Shown: piece after piece, positions 1 to 7,870 of the stretch
Position numbering within the stretch: the first letter of the stretch is position 1
Layout: each line of letters begins with the position of its first letter
NCBI GenBank assembly: GCA_903835255.1
Contig: CAILMI010000054.1
Location: forward strand, 1-64,000
Length of the DNA: 64,000 bases
Direction: 5' to 3'
Source: an uncultured Verrucomicrobia subdivision 3 bacterium
GTDB taxonomy: Bacteria > Verrucomicrobiota > Verrucomicrobiia > Limisphaerales > UBA11358
Made by a program: the position numbers and the translations under genes
Notes under the pieces: model-generated
Told to the model about the DNA's origin: nothing
Seen by the model: only the letters and a program-made list of their open reading frames with translations
Database searches by the model: none

Positions 1-53
1 AATGAAGTTGCAAATCTGCCGCAAAAGATTCAGTTTCGACGGCGCTGGAACGG

Positions 54-782
54 TTGGTTTTTTATTCATCCCTGCCGTGTGGCAGGGCTAAACAAATTGT
101 TCCAGCACTTTTTTCAAAAATCCTGTGGGATGGCTGTGAAATTTTTTTGCTTTTAGGAATTATTTGTGGATGTAATAAATCACCAGATAAAGTTGAAAAG
201 ATCTCTACAGAATTAAAGGAATATCAAAAAAGTCTGACGGATAGAATAGCGGGTATTAAAAAATCTAACGGCGACCAACAGGCAGTACTCGCTGAAATTT
301 CGAAAATGCAGGTTGATTCCACTGTTTTTATTCAAAAAATTGGAGAGGCGGCAAAGGGTCTGACGCCGATAGAAATGGCTCGCCTAATGCCAGTAATGAA
401 TGAGTTTCAAATCGAATTAACACAAATTTTCCAGCAACTTGCTCAAATTCCTATTGCGGCAGGAAATATCACGCAACAAATTCCCAGCGTAGCGGGAGGT
501 TCCAATTTAACCAGTTCTGAAAGCTTTGAAAAAATCACTACTGAATTAAAAATTTTTCTTAATAGTTACAAAGAGAAAGTCGCTAGTATTAAAAAAGCCA
601 ATCTCGACGAACAGGCAAAGTATGCTCAACTTGTGAAGATTAAAACTGATTTAGAAGACCCACTTATGGAAAAAATAGAAGCATTGAAAGCAGGTCTTAA
701 CCCCCAAGACACTTTTCGTTTATTGCCGATAATAGACAATTGGTCAAAAGAAGTGGATGCTGTAACTGCTACATTAAATTAA
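54..782 (+). CDS. putative lipoprotein with an internal duplication
   Basis: No known family is recognised. The reading begins at a TTG and the true start is uncertain. A hydrophobic stretch at residues 30-38 ends in a lipobox-like I-C-G-C with the candidate lipidated Cys at residue 40, followed by Asn-Lys, so the mature protein is probably anchored to a membrane facing the periplasm. The mature part is helical and charged and contains two related halves: about residues 49-85 (STELKEYQKSL...IAGIKKSN) and about 161-197 (TTELKIFLNSY...VASIKKAN). This suggests an internal duplication, perhaps forming coiled coils. The gene is far more AT-rich than everything after 1.3 kb, which fits horizontal acquisition. 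A terminator-like hairpin follows the stop. Confidence 0.55.
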   Translation: MVFYSSLPCGRAKQIVPALFSKILWDGCEIFLLLGIICGCNKSPDKVEKISTELKEYQKSLTDRIAGIKKSNGDQQAVLAEISKMQVDSTVFIQKIGEAAKGLTPIEMARLMPVMNEFQIELTQIFQQLAQIPIAAGNITQQIPSVAGGSNLTSSESFEKITTELKIFLNSYKEKVASIKKANLDEQAKYAQLVKIKTDLEDPLMEKIEALKAGLNPQDTFRLLPIIDNWSKEVDAVTATLN

Positions 783-807
783 TTTAAAAATATTAATAAT
801 TACAATG

Positions 808-848
808 CCCGCATCATCATAATGGTGGCGCGGGTTTTGTCTTATTTT
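808..848 (+). terminator. probable intrinsic terminator of the lipoprotein gene
   Basis: CCCGC at 808-812 pairs with GCGGG at 830-834. An inner stem (CATC with GGTG-type pairing) extends the hairpin, and the run TTTTGTCTTATTTTT follows. It lies 26 bases after the stop of the lipoprotein gene. Confidence 0.5.
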
Positions 849-1235
849 TGCCTTTGGACTTCCTTAACAGAAGGGCAAGAATACCAATAAATTAAAAAAT
901 TAGTGAGGGAGACTACTTTACATCAAAGAGGTCGATGGGTGGCTTAATTTTACGCTTTGACCGCCTTACCCTCTTGGCAAATCAAGGTTGCTAAAATGGC
1001 TCAAGATAGCCCAGTTGCAGGCATCCGTGGGCGTCCTCGGAAGCGTTCCGTCCCATTACCAAGCTGGAATATTCCCGCGCCACGAGATTAAGCAACATCC
1101 AGAATATCACCACCATCCCCATCGGAAAACGCAGCTGAAATCACTCAACATTTTAGCACTTGGATGGAGGACTCGCTTGTTTTTAAAACACTTAAAACTC
1201 ACAAAATGATTGATTCTATTGGTCCAAGCGAAGGG
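849..1235. other. gene-poor AT-rich stretch next to tRNA-Glu
   Basis: No convincing gene is seen. The only coding-like item is a 31-codon frame at 996-1091 (+) containing IRGRPRKRSV. This could be a remnant of a DNA-binding or transposase-like protein, but it is too short to assign. Base composition stays below that of the downstream region until the tRNA. Confidence 0.4.
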
Positions 1236-1310
1236 TGGTAGCGCATACGGGAATCGAACCCGTCTTTCAGCCTTGAGAAGGCCACGTCCTAGCCGATAGA
1301 CGAATGCGCC
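1236..1310 (-). tRNA. tRNA-Glu (anticodon CTC)
   Basis: The reverse complement folds as a full cloverleaf. The acceptor stem is GGCGCAT with ATGCGCT (first pair G-U) and the anticodon loop is TTCTCAA, giving CTC. The T arm is ACGGG-TTCGATT-CCCGT, the discriminator is A and the CCA is encoded. It decodes GAG. Confidence 0.95.
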
Positions 1311-1442
1311 GCCAGAGCAGTCCACAGCTTACGGGGGCACCCCCTAGGATTCAAGCTCCAAGACAATCCATCCTGAAAATCCGCTCCGCCTTCCGCTGGC
1401 TTGCCAGCGATTTTTCCAAAATCCAGCGGACGCGGCGTCCGG

Positions 1443-2036
1443 CTAGGGCGTCGCGGCTTCCGCCCGGATGGCTGCCGCCATCTCGCGGCTCACCTTGAGC
1501 AGGGCGGCACTGTGCGCCGCCGCCAATCCCTCAAATCCAGCGCCCGGCGCAGGCTCGATGGCAAGAGTGCGCCCGGAAAGAGGTGCTGCCCCGCCCTGTC
1601 TTCCAATTCTCCACACCGCCTCGATGAGCACCGACCGGCCCGGCCCGGATTCAAACCGCTCGATGCCCACGGTGATCCGGTAATCGGGATGAAACGTTTC
1701 CAGCGTCGACGCCACCTGCGGCGTTCCCAGCAGCACCGCCAGATCGCCGGCAAGCACCCGGGCGATGCCCTCGCCCAGCGGTTCCGCCCAGCGATTGAAT
1801 TCATCAATGGCCACCCGGTTAGGCCCCATCCGCACAGTAAACTGGGGACGGTCCACCGTCGCTGGAATGGAGACCGGGCCGATCGCCACTGCATAGGGCG
1901 CTGCGTTGGGCGCCGCGACGGGTGCCTGGCCCTGCGCGGTGACAGTGAGCGTGTAGAACTGGGCGGGGGGCGATGCGCAACCGGCAGCAAGCGCCAGGAG
2001 GAACAAAATAAGAAAAAAAGAGACGGGATGTTTCAT
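1443..2036 (-). CDS. pqiC: PqiC-like outer-membrane lipoprotein (ABC-type transport auxiliary)
   Basis: The protein has 197 aa. Residues 1-20 form a lipoprotein signal peptide ending L-A-A-G-C with Cys20 as the lipidated residue. It is followed by SPPAQFYTL, the opening typical of the PqiC/YmbA auxiliary lipoprotein family (S-x-x-x-x-Y-x-L). In characterised Pqi systems, PqiC sits in the outer membrane and docks the MCE-protein tunnel PqiB so that lipids can pass between the two membranes. The start overlaps the pqiB stop by four bases (ATGA) and the gene is last in the operon. The assignment rests on family resemblance plus context. Confidence 0.85.
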   Translation of the reverse strand: MKHPVSFFLILFLLALAAGCASPPAQFYTLTVTAQGQAPVAAPNAAPYAVAIGPVSIPATVDRPQFTVRMGPNRVAIDEFNRWAEPLGEGIARVLAGDLAVLLGTPQVASTLETFHPDYRITVGIERFESGPGRSVLIEAVWRIGRQGGAAPLSGRTLAIEPAPGAGFEGLAAAHSAALLKVSREMAAAIRAEAATP

Positions 2037-3565
2037 GGTTTTGCCTGACTGGGTTTGCCGCGCAGGAGCGCCTCGGGATGCTGTTCCAAGTAGTCGGCCA
2101 GGATGCGCAGGGACCGCGCCGCGCCGCCGCCCTGCTGCAGCAAATGGTTCAAGCCGGCATTGAGGGGAGAATCCGACGCGATCAGGTTCCCGGCTTGGCC
2201 CAGCACCAGGTCGGCGTTGGTCAGGGTGCCCCTCACACTGCTCAGGGTCGTGTCCATGGAGGCAATCAGCCGGTTGGCACTCGCTTCGAGCGTCTCGATC
2301 TGGCTGGGCAGGGTCGGCAAACGCACCGGATTTTGCGACCAGTCCAGAGAAACCGGCGGCGCCTCAGGATGAAAATCCACGGCCACATAGAGCGACCCGC
2401 TGATCAGGCTGCCTGTCTTCAGCTGACCGCGCATTCCGCGCGCCACCAGGGCGTCTATCACCTGCTGGTGCGGGACACTATTGGACGAGGGCGGCGGCAG
2501 GTTCAAAAATCCCACTCCGTATCTCATGGGATCCACGCAAACCGTGACCGGGACGGTAAACTCCATGGAGCTGGCATCGATTTGGGGGCTGATTTTGGTG
2601 ACCTCGCCGATAGCGACTCCGCCCAATTCCACCGGGGCGCCCAGGGTGAGCCCGCGGACGGACTGCTTGAAGACGAGGACGAACTCGTGCGGATTGCAGG
2701 GGGGCGGGCGGAAAGCTTCGGCCCGGTTATTGAACAGATTGAAGGAAGCTTCCGTCGCGGCCGGGGGCCGGGGGGAATCCTCCTGCGGGGTCTCAAAGGC
2801 GATGCCGCCGGCCAGGACGGACAGGATCGACTCGGTCTGGACATGCAGGCCGCTGGCGGAAAGGGATAGATCAATTCCGCTGGCATGCCAGAACCGGGTG
2901 TCCGGAGTGACGTACTGGTCGTAGGGAGACTGGACAAAAACCTTCACATTCAGGAACTGTCCCGCCGGGTCCAGCGCGTAGGAAACAACTTGGCCGGCCT
3001 GCAATTGGCGGAAATAGATCGGCGTGCCCTCGGCCAGCGAGCCCAATTCCGGGGTCTTCAACAGGAACATCCGTCCGGGAACATCCCCCGTGAGCGGCGG
3101 CGAGGGGAGCGCGGTGAAGCTGCGGGCGCTTTCCCGGGATTCTCCCAGCTGCGCGCCGATGTAATAGCCCGAAATCAGGGTGCCCAGCCCGGACACAGTG
3201 AGCCCGGAGATGCGCGGCTTGACCACCCAGAACCGGGTGTCCTTCACCAGAAACTCCTTCGCCTTGGGGCTCATCCGCGCCGTGGCCACCACCTGCCGGT
3301 GATCGTCCGCGAGCTTGATGGCAGTGAGCTGCCCCACCTCCAGCCCGTTGTAGCGCACCTTGGTCTTGTTGGCCTCCAGCCCGTCTCCCGAGGCGAAGAC
3401 GATGGTGATTTCGGGGCCCTGATTCATAATCCGCGTGACGGCGATCCAGAGTCCCGCGACGGCGGCCACGATGGGAATGATCCAGACAAAAGAGAGATGA
3501 AGTCGCCGGGGAGGGACAATTTCGGCCTCGGGCACCGCCGGGAATGTGGGATCGCTGTCAGGCAT
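2033..3565 (-). CDS. pqiB: PqiB-like MCE-domain intermembrane transport protein
   Basis: The protein has 510 aa. There is one N-terminal membrane anchor at about residues 26-45 (LSFVWIIPIVAAVAGLWIAV). Three MCE/MlaD modules follow, recognisable by openings such as ITIVFASGDGLEANKTKVRYNGLEVGQ, GRMFLLKTPELGSLAEGTPIYFRQLQAGQV and FVLVFKQSVRGLTLGAPVELGGVAIGEV, each with the 'G-x-V-x-x-x-G-x-x-V/I-G' pattern. PqiB proteins stack MCE rings into a periplasmic tunnel for lipid traffic. The start overlaps the pqiA2 stop by eight bases and the stop overlaps pqiC by four, so the three are translated as one unit. Confidence 0.92.
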   Translation of the reverse strand: MPDSDPTFPAVPEAEIVPPRRLHLSFVWIIPIVAAVAGLWIAVTRIMNQGPEITIVFASGDGLEANKTKVRYNGLEVGQLTAIKLADDHRQVVATARMSPKAKEFLVKDTRFWVVKPRISGLTVSGLGTLISGYYIGAQLGESRESARSFTALPSPPLTGDVPGRMFLLKTPELGSLAEGTPIYFRQLQAGQVVSYALDPAGQFLNVKVFVQSPYDQYVTPDTRFWHASGIDLSLSASGLHVQTESILSVLAGGIAFETPQEDSPRPPAATEASFNLFNNRAEAFRPPPCNPHEFVLVFKQSVRGLTLGAPVELGGVAIGEVTKISPQIDASSMEFTVPVTVCVDPMRYGVGFLNLPPPSSNSVPHQQVIDALVARGMRGQLKTGSLISGSLYVAVDFHPEAPPVSLDWSQNPVRLPTLPSQIETLEASANRLIASMDTTLSSVRGTLTNADLVLGQAGNLIASDSPLNAGLNHLLQQGGGAARSLRILADYLEQHPEALLRGKPSQAKP

Positions 3566-4211
3566 GTTGGACTTTTCGTTGGGCTGGCTTCAAACCCGGG
3601 GCATCCCAAATCAGCCGCGGATCAAACGATTCGACCGCCAGCATAGTCAGCACCACAACCGCCGCAAAGAACAATAATCCCGGCCCGGGCTCCACGGACA
3701 TGAGCGGCTGCAGCTGGACCAGCGCCACGGTGAAGGTGTCCACAAACACGTCCACCATGGACCAGCGCCCGATGAGCTCGACCATTCGATAGAGCCGGAC
3801 GCGCTGGGCGCCGCTGGCGAGGGTTCCCCGCCGCACCGTGAAAACGAGGTAGAGCAGGGCCGCGATTTTCGCGCTCGGAATCATGACGCTGGCGAACAGC
3901 ACGATCAGCGAGAGCGGCCAGCCCGTGGGCGACCACAGCAGCACCACGCCCTGCAAAATAGTGTCCGACTCGCGGCTCCCCGCCGTCAGAGTGGTCATCA
4001 CCGGCAACAGATTGGCCGGAACATAACAGATCGCCGCCGCCGTCAGGTAGGCCAGCGTGCGCTCCACACTGGCAGGCTTGCGGAAGACCAGAGGCTCGTC
4101 GCAGCGGGGACAGCGTCCCTTCCGCGCGCCGGGGGCGGGACGTGATACCAGGCTGCAGACGGGGCAGCCCTGCAAGCCTAGGTCCATCGCCGTCGGGCTG
4201 GACGCGCTCAT
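3558..4211 (-). CDS. pqiA: PqiA-like integral membrane protein, second copy
   Basis: The protein has 217 aa. The N-terminus carries two C-x-x-C pairs (CPVC and CPRC) forming a likely zinc or rubredoxin-like knuckle. About four membrane segments follow, with the PqiA hallmark stretch YVPANLLPVMT. In E. coli one PqiA protein contains two such halves, but here they are separate genes. PqiA is the inner-membrane partner of the PqiB tunnel. The ATG at 4211 is chosen because it overlaps the upstream pqiA stop (ATGA) and directly precedes the conserved Cys region; the upstream frame lacks conserved-looking sequence. Confidence 0.88.
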   Translation of the reverse strand: MSASSPTAMDLGLQGCPVCSLVSRPAPGARKGRCPRCDEPLVFRKPASVERTLAYLTAAAICYVPANLLPVMTTLTAGSRESDTILQGVVLLWSPTGWPLSLIVLFASVMIPSAKIAALLYLVFTVRRGTLASGAQRVRLYRMVELIGRWSMVDVFVDTFTVALVQLQPLMSVEPGPGLLFFAAVVVLTMLAVESFDPRLIWDAPGLKPAQRKVQHA

Positions 4212-4948
4212 GGCAACGCCTCCCGTTCGCGCTGGGCGCGCGAATGGAGGCGCGAATGGAGGCGCACATTCTCCTCCGCCCACTCGATCCGCTCCCACAC
4301 CTCGCGGGGGTCCAAACAGGATTGCACTGCCGCCAGCAGCAGCACCAGGCCGAACAGGGCGAACAGCGCCACGCCGGGGAGGACCGTCGCGTAATCCGCA
4401 ATCTTGGTGAGCGCCACCAGCACCCCGAGCAGCATGACCTCGATCATGCTCCAGGTGCGGGTAAAGTGCAGCGGGCGGAGGCACGACCCGACCCAGAACG
4501 GCGGGCGTTCACGCCGGCACCCCAACAAAACCAGCAGCAAAAAACCAATTTGCAGACCCGGCGCAATGACCGCTGCGAAGAGCACCAGCAGCGCGACGAC
4601 CGGCTGCCCATCGAGCCAGAGCTGATGGGCGCCGCCCGCCACCGTGGTGAACGCCTCGCGCCCGGCGGCATGAAGCCCGAGCATGGGCAGCCCATTGGCG
4701 ATGAGATAGAGCGCCAGCGCGGCCAGCGTCAACGCCAGCGAACGGTTCAGCGAATCCGCCCGGGAACGCCCCAGCTCCCGGGCGCAGCGCGGACACCGCA
4801 CCGATGCCCCCGGCGGCACGGGAGAAATGCGCTGCAGGAGATCGCAGTGCGGACAGGCGATGAGGGAAGGGTCGGCCAGCGGCTGGTTGCAGTCCGGATG
4901 TTGATTTTTAAATTGCAATGGCACCTTTGAAAACCTTGCGGGCCACAT
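4208..4948 (-). CDS. pqiA: PqiA-like integral membrane protein, first copy
   Basis: This is the first gene of the pqi operon. It has CPHC and CPRC knuckles and the PqiA hallmark YLIANGLPMLG, followed by three or four hydrophobic segments. The start is uncertain: the ATG at 4948 gives 246 aa, while a GTG or TTG about 30 bases further in has an AAAGG-like ribosome site and may be the real one. The C-terminus repeats R-L-H-S, caused by a 12-base tandem duplication near 4240-4265. Together with the next gene it makes the two-half PqiA module. Confidence 0.82.
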   Translation of the reverse strand: MWPARFSKVPLQFKNQHPDCNQPLADPSLIACPHCDLLQRISPVPPGASVRCPRCARELGRSRADSLNRSLALTLAALALYLIANGLPMLGLHAAGREAFTTVAGGAHQLWLDGQPVVALLVLFAAVIAPGLQIGFLLLVLLGCRRERPPFWVGSCLRPLHFTRTWSMIEVMLLGVLVALTKIADYATVLPGVALFALFGLVLLLAAVQSCLDPREVWERIEWAEENVRLHSRLHSRAQREREALP

Positions 4949-5075
4949 TGCCCAGCCTCCCGAATAAAAGCAAACGGAGAAGCACCCCCCCCTGCCCGGC
5001 GCGTCTTTCCGGAAATTGAATCCTTCCATCCCCATCCACGACCGTACGGTGCGGGAGCAGCGGATGGATTTCTCC

Positions 5076-6968
5076 TTATTTCCCGGAGCGATTGACCCGG
5101 AGCACGGCTTCGAGGTACTTCCTCCCGTGTTTCTGGTCGGGTTCAAGATAAGTGCCCTGAGCCCAATCGTTCCAAGCGTTGACAAACACCAGGCGCTGCT
5201 CAAAGGGCTTGCCCTCCACCGAGCGAATCATCTCCTCGAGACCTTTGGCAAACCTCTCCGGGGTGGCATTGCGGACGACCACACCCTTTTTCCCCAAGTG
5301 CGGGGTGGTGTCCATGCCGGTGAATAGGCAAGGATGAAACGGATAGTCACGCTGGCGGCGGCGCATGTGTTTGCGGACGGCGGCGTAATCAAACACGTTC
5401 ACGCCCCCCCCACGGACCTTGGGCAACCCGCCGAGCTGCGGCTCAAAATCCAGGCTGGCATCGAGGCCGTGCAGACGCCAGTCGGTGTGTTTCCCCGAAT
5501 TGATCCCGATGAGATGGGGCGCGGGCAGTTTCTTTTTCTTGCAGGCGGCGCGGAGGGCGGCGGCAAAACGTTCCAGATCCGGCAAATCGTCCGGCCGGTT
5601 GATTGCAAAAACCGGATGACCGTCCACACGCAGGTAGCGCGGGTCCTGGAAGGCGCTGGCGAGCCACGCCGCATGCGCGCGGTCGTCAGCCGCGGAGTAG
5701 ATCTGTTTGACGGGAATGCCTTTCCGCCGGCCGGCCGGGAGGTCCGACCGGGTCTGGTTGGACCAGGCGAGACAAAAGGGGAAATCCGGATGGCCGGTCG
5801 CAAGGATTTCATTCACCGGCCGCTCGAACCGGCGGCGGCCGCCAGACCAATAATGCCAGTAGCAGAAGGCCTCGATGCCATGCTCGCGGGCGAGCGCCGC
5901 TTGCTGGGCGCGGGTTTCCGGCAGGCGCAGATCGTAGTAGCCCAGATCCGCCGGCAAGCGCGGCTGGTCATGCCCGGCAAAGAGAGGCTGGGACTTGGCC
6001 ACGACGGTCCACTCGGTCGCCCCCCGCCCCCCTGAGGCCTCGCCCTCCGGCGTGGGATGGAAATGAGGCAGATGAAAGGCGATGAGCCGGGCGCGGGGGG
6101 ATTTCAGGCGCCGGACGGACGCCGAAGGCATCGCCAGGCCGGCCCGCAGCTGGGATTGGGTCGCCAGCCCGTGCCGGTAATAAACCGGGCCGGCTTCCCG
6201 GATGAAAATCTCTTTTTGCGAGCGGGTCCAACTGTTCCAGGGCGAGCGGTTGTAATCCCGTTTTTTCGAGAAGCTGGAATGGAGGCGCTGGGTTTTTAAC
6301 AATTGAATGGGCCCGGCCTCCGGCGACAAGCCCAGGAACTGGTAGATCGAGGCGAAGGTCTCCTCCGGACGGCTCACCAAATGCTCTTGCCGCACCGTGA
6401 GGCAGCGGCCGGGGTTTGCGACGGAGAAATCCAGCACCTTGCCGGCGTACTCCCGCCAGGTCCGGCAGGCCTCGGTGAAATCCAGCCAGGGGATGTCCCA
6501 GCCGGCTTTTTTGAATTTTTCACGGACCGCCGGCTGCAGCGCGTCCTGGAAATGAATCATGGAGTGGACCGCGCGGCGGCCGTCGCGCAACAGATGGAGG
6601 AACTGGGCGTCCGGGAACATTTCTCCCAGCCGGTCCACCATCAGCGACTGCACCGGGGTGTGGTCGATCCACCGGCGGTCGCCGCTGCGGCTGGTGAACA
6701 GCGCATTCACGCCCAGCCCCAGGGCCGCCAGCAACTCCGTACGGGAAATCTTTTCCTGCTGGATCAAGCTGCCGTCGCCCAGCACCTCGGCAGTCTGGAA
6801 AAGCGCATTGAAATTTTTGTCGCCGCGCGCGCCGCCGAAGATTTCGGCCAGCACATAGCTCTCCCCCGAGGTCCAGAGCTGGCTGTGCTCGGCCAGCGCC
6901 CATGCCGCCACGGTGGTCCCGGAACGCGGGGCCCCCAGGATAAAAATCGGTTTTTTACAAAGTTTCAT
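5076..6968 (-). CDS. sulfotransferase fused to a WbsX-like (GT99-type) domain
   Basis: The protein has 630 aa from the ATG at 6968, which overlaps the upstream sulfotransferase stop (ATGA). Residues about 5-270 are a PAPS-dependent sulfotransferase: the 5'-phosphosulfate loop is IFILGAPRSGTT and the 3'-phosphate site is FLHLLRDGRRAVHS. Residues about 293-628 are a WbsX-type glycosyltransferase/GH99-like domain (LIAFHLPHFHP, ADLGYYDLRLPETR, FCYWHYWSGG). It is paralogous to the C-terminal domain of the 1453-aa protein in the same operon. Compared with that copy, two acidic motifs are altered: NEPW is NQTR (Q405) and WNEWAEG is WNDWAQG (D601, Q604). This domain may therefore bind rather than transfer sugars. 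The likely role is modification of a surface glycan. Confidence 0.8.
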   Translation of the reverse strand: MKLCKKPIFILGAPRSGTTVAAWALAEHSQLWTSGESYVLAEIFGGARGDKNFNALFQTAEVLGDGSLIQQEKISRTELLAALGLGVNALFTSRSGDRRWIDHTPVQSLMVDRLGEMFPDAQFLHLLRDGRRAVHSMIHFQDALQPAVREKFKKAGWDIPWLDFTEACRTWREYAGKVLDFSVANPGRCLTVRQEHLVSRPEETFASIYQFLGLSPEAGPIQLLKTQRLHSSFSKKRDYNRSPWNSWTRSQKEIFIREAGPVYYRHGLATQSQLRAGLAMPSASVRRLKSPRARLIAFHLPHFHPTPEGEASGGRGATEWTVVAKSQPLFAGHDQPRLPADLGYYDLRLPETRAQQAALAREHGIEAFCYWHYWSGGRRRFERPVNEILATGHPDFPFCLAWSNQTRSDLPAGRRKGIPVKQIYSAADDRAHAAWLASAFQDPRYLRVDGHPVFAINRPDDLPDLERFAAALRAACKKKKLPAPHLIGINSGKHTDWRLHGLDASLDFEPQLGGLPKVRGGGVNVFDYAAVRKHMRRRQRDYPFHPCLFTGMDTTPHLGKKGVVVRNATPERFAKGLEEMIRSVEGKPFEQRLVFVNAWNDWAQGTYLEPDQKHGRKYLEAVLRVNRSGK

Positions 6969-7870
6969 CGTTGAAGTTTCCGCGCAGCCCGCGGGGCGTT
7001 CTGCCGGACCCCCCGCGCAGGGGAGGTGCGGCCTTGGGCGCCTTCTTTCTTCGGGGACTTTTTGAGCTTCGCAGCCAGTGTGGGCGCGGTCTCGTAGCCA
7101 CAAGCGATCAGGTTTGCCCCAATCAATTTGAGGCTCCGGCATTGCTGATCCGCATCAAACACCTTGCTCCAATCGGATGCCGCCACGTTTGTAATATCGC
7201 GCGTGGGCAAGCTAAATGGAGTGCGCTTCTCCTGCTGGCTCTCACAAAACCGCGCCACGGAGTCGACCATGGGAATTTGCAGGAACTGAAATAGTTTCAC
7301 CGCCATGCCCAGGTCGTCGCGAATTAAATCTTCGTAACGCAGTTCAAAGTATTTTTCAGCAGCCTGCGTCTTACCGAAAGCCGTCCCGCGTTCGATATGG
7401 CCATTCCAGAGGTGATGCGCGGTCAAAAAATCCGCCCAAGGCTCACCATTAGAATGATGGCGGCGCGTTAAGGAAGCGACCACATCACGACCATCGCGGA
7501 TGATATGGATGAATTTCGCGCCGGGGAAAAGTTCAACAATGGTCTGGAGCGTGCCGACATTGGCTGTAGTCAAAGAGAGCGGATTTTTATCTCCCCAATA
7601 ACGCGCCTGCGGTTTCAATTTGGAATAGAAATTGCGGATGAGTTTCGGATAACTCACACGCAGGTGCTCCATAAACTCCTCACGATGAGTGACAAGAAAA
7701 TCATCCTTATTTGTAATCACTTTGAAGGACTGATGAAGCCAGCCGAAGAGCCGCGCTTCATGGCTGATGTAAACATCGGGGTGCTCATTAAGGATGCTAT
7801 GCAAATAAGTCGTGCCAGAGCGCGGAGCGCCGAAGATGATAATGGGATCCCGTGATTGTTTAAAGGCCAT
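6965..7870 (-). CDS. sulfotransferase family protein
   Basis: The protein has 301 aa. The PAPS-binding loop IIIFGAPRSGTTYLHSIL is at residues 10-27, and the 3'-phosphate region FIHIIRDGRDVVASL is near residue 120. These mark a Sulfotransfer_3-type enzyme that moves a sulfuryl group from PAPS to a carbohydrate or other acceptor. The C-terminal 35 residues are basic. The gene overlaps its neighbours on both sides (11 bases upstream, 4 downstream), so it belongs to the glycan operon. Its base composition is visibly lower in GC than its two neighbours, suggesting a separate origin. Confidence 0.85.
   Translation of the reverse strand: MAFKQSRDPIIIFGAPRSGTTYLHSILNEHPDVYISHEARLFGWLHQSFKVITNKDDFLVTHREEFMEHLRVSYPKLIRNFYSKLKPQARYWGDKNPLSLTTANVGTLQTIVELFPGAKFIHIIRDGRDVVASLTRRHHSNGEPWADFLTAHHLWNGHIERGTAFGKTQAAEKYFELRYEDLIRDDLGMAVKLFQFLQIPMVDSVARFCESQQEKRTPFSLPTRDITNVAASDWSKVFDADQQCRSLKLIGANLIACGYETAPTLAAKLKKSPKKEGAQGRTSPARGVRQNAPRAARKLQR

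Noticed and set aside
10-60. GTTTCGACGG-like string resembling the 5' end of tmRNA
   Set aside because: No matching tRNA-like 3' half or tag frame follows within 400 bases; the region is better explained by the lipoprotein gene.
1401-2048. 215-codon plus-strand frame opposite pqiC
   Set aside because: Arg/His-rich shadow; pqiC has a lipobox and overlaps pqiB.
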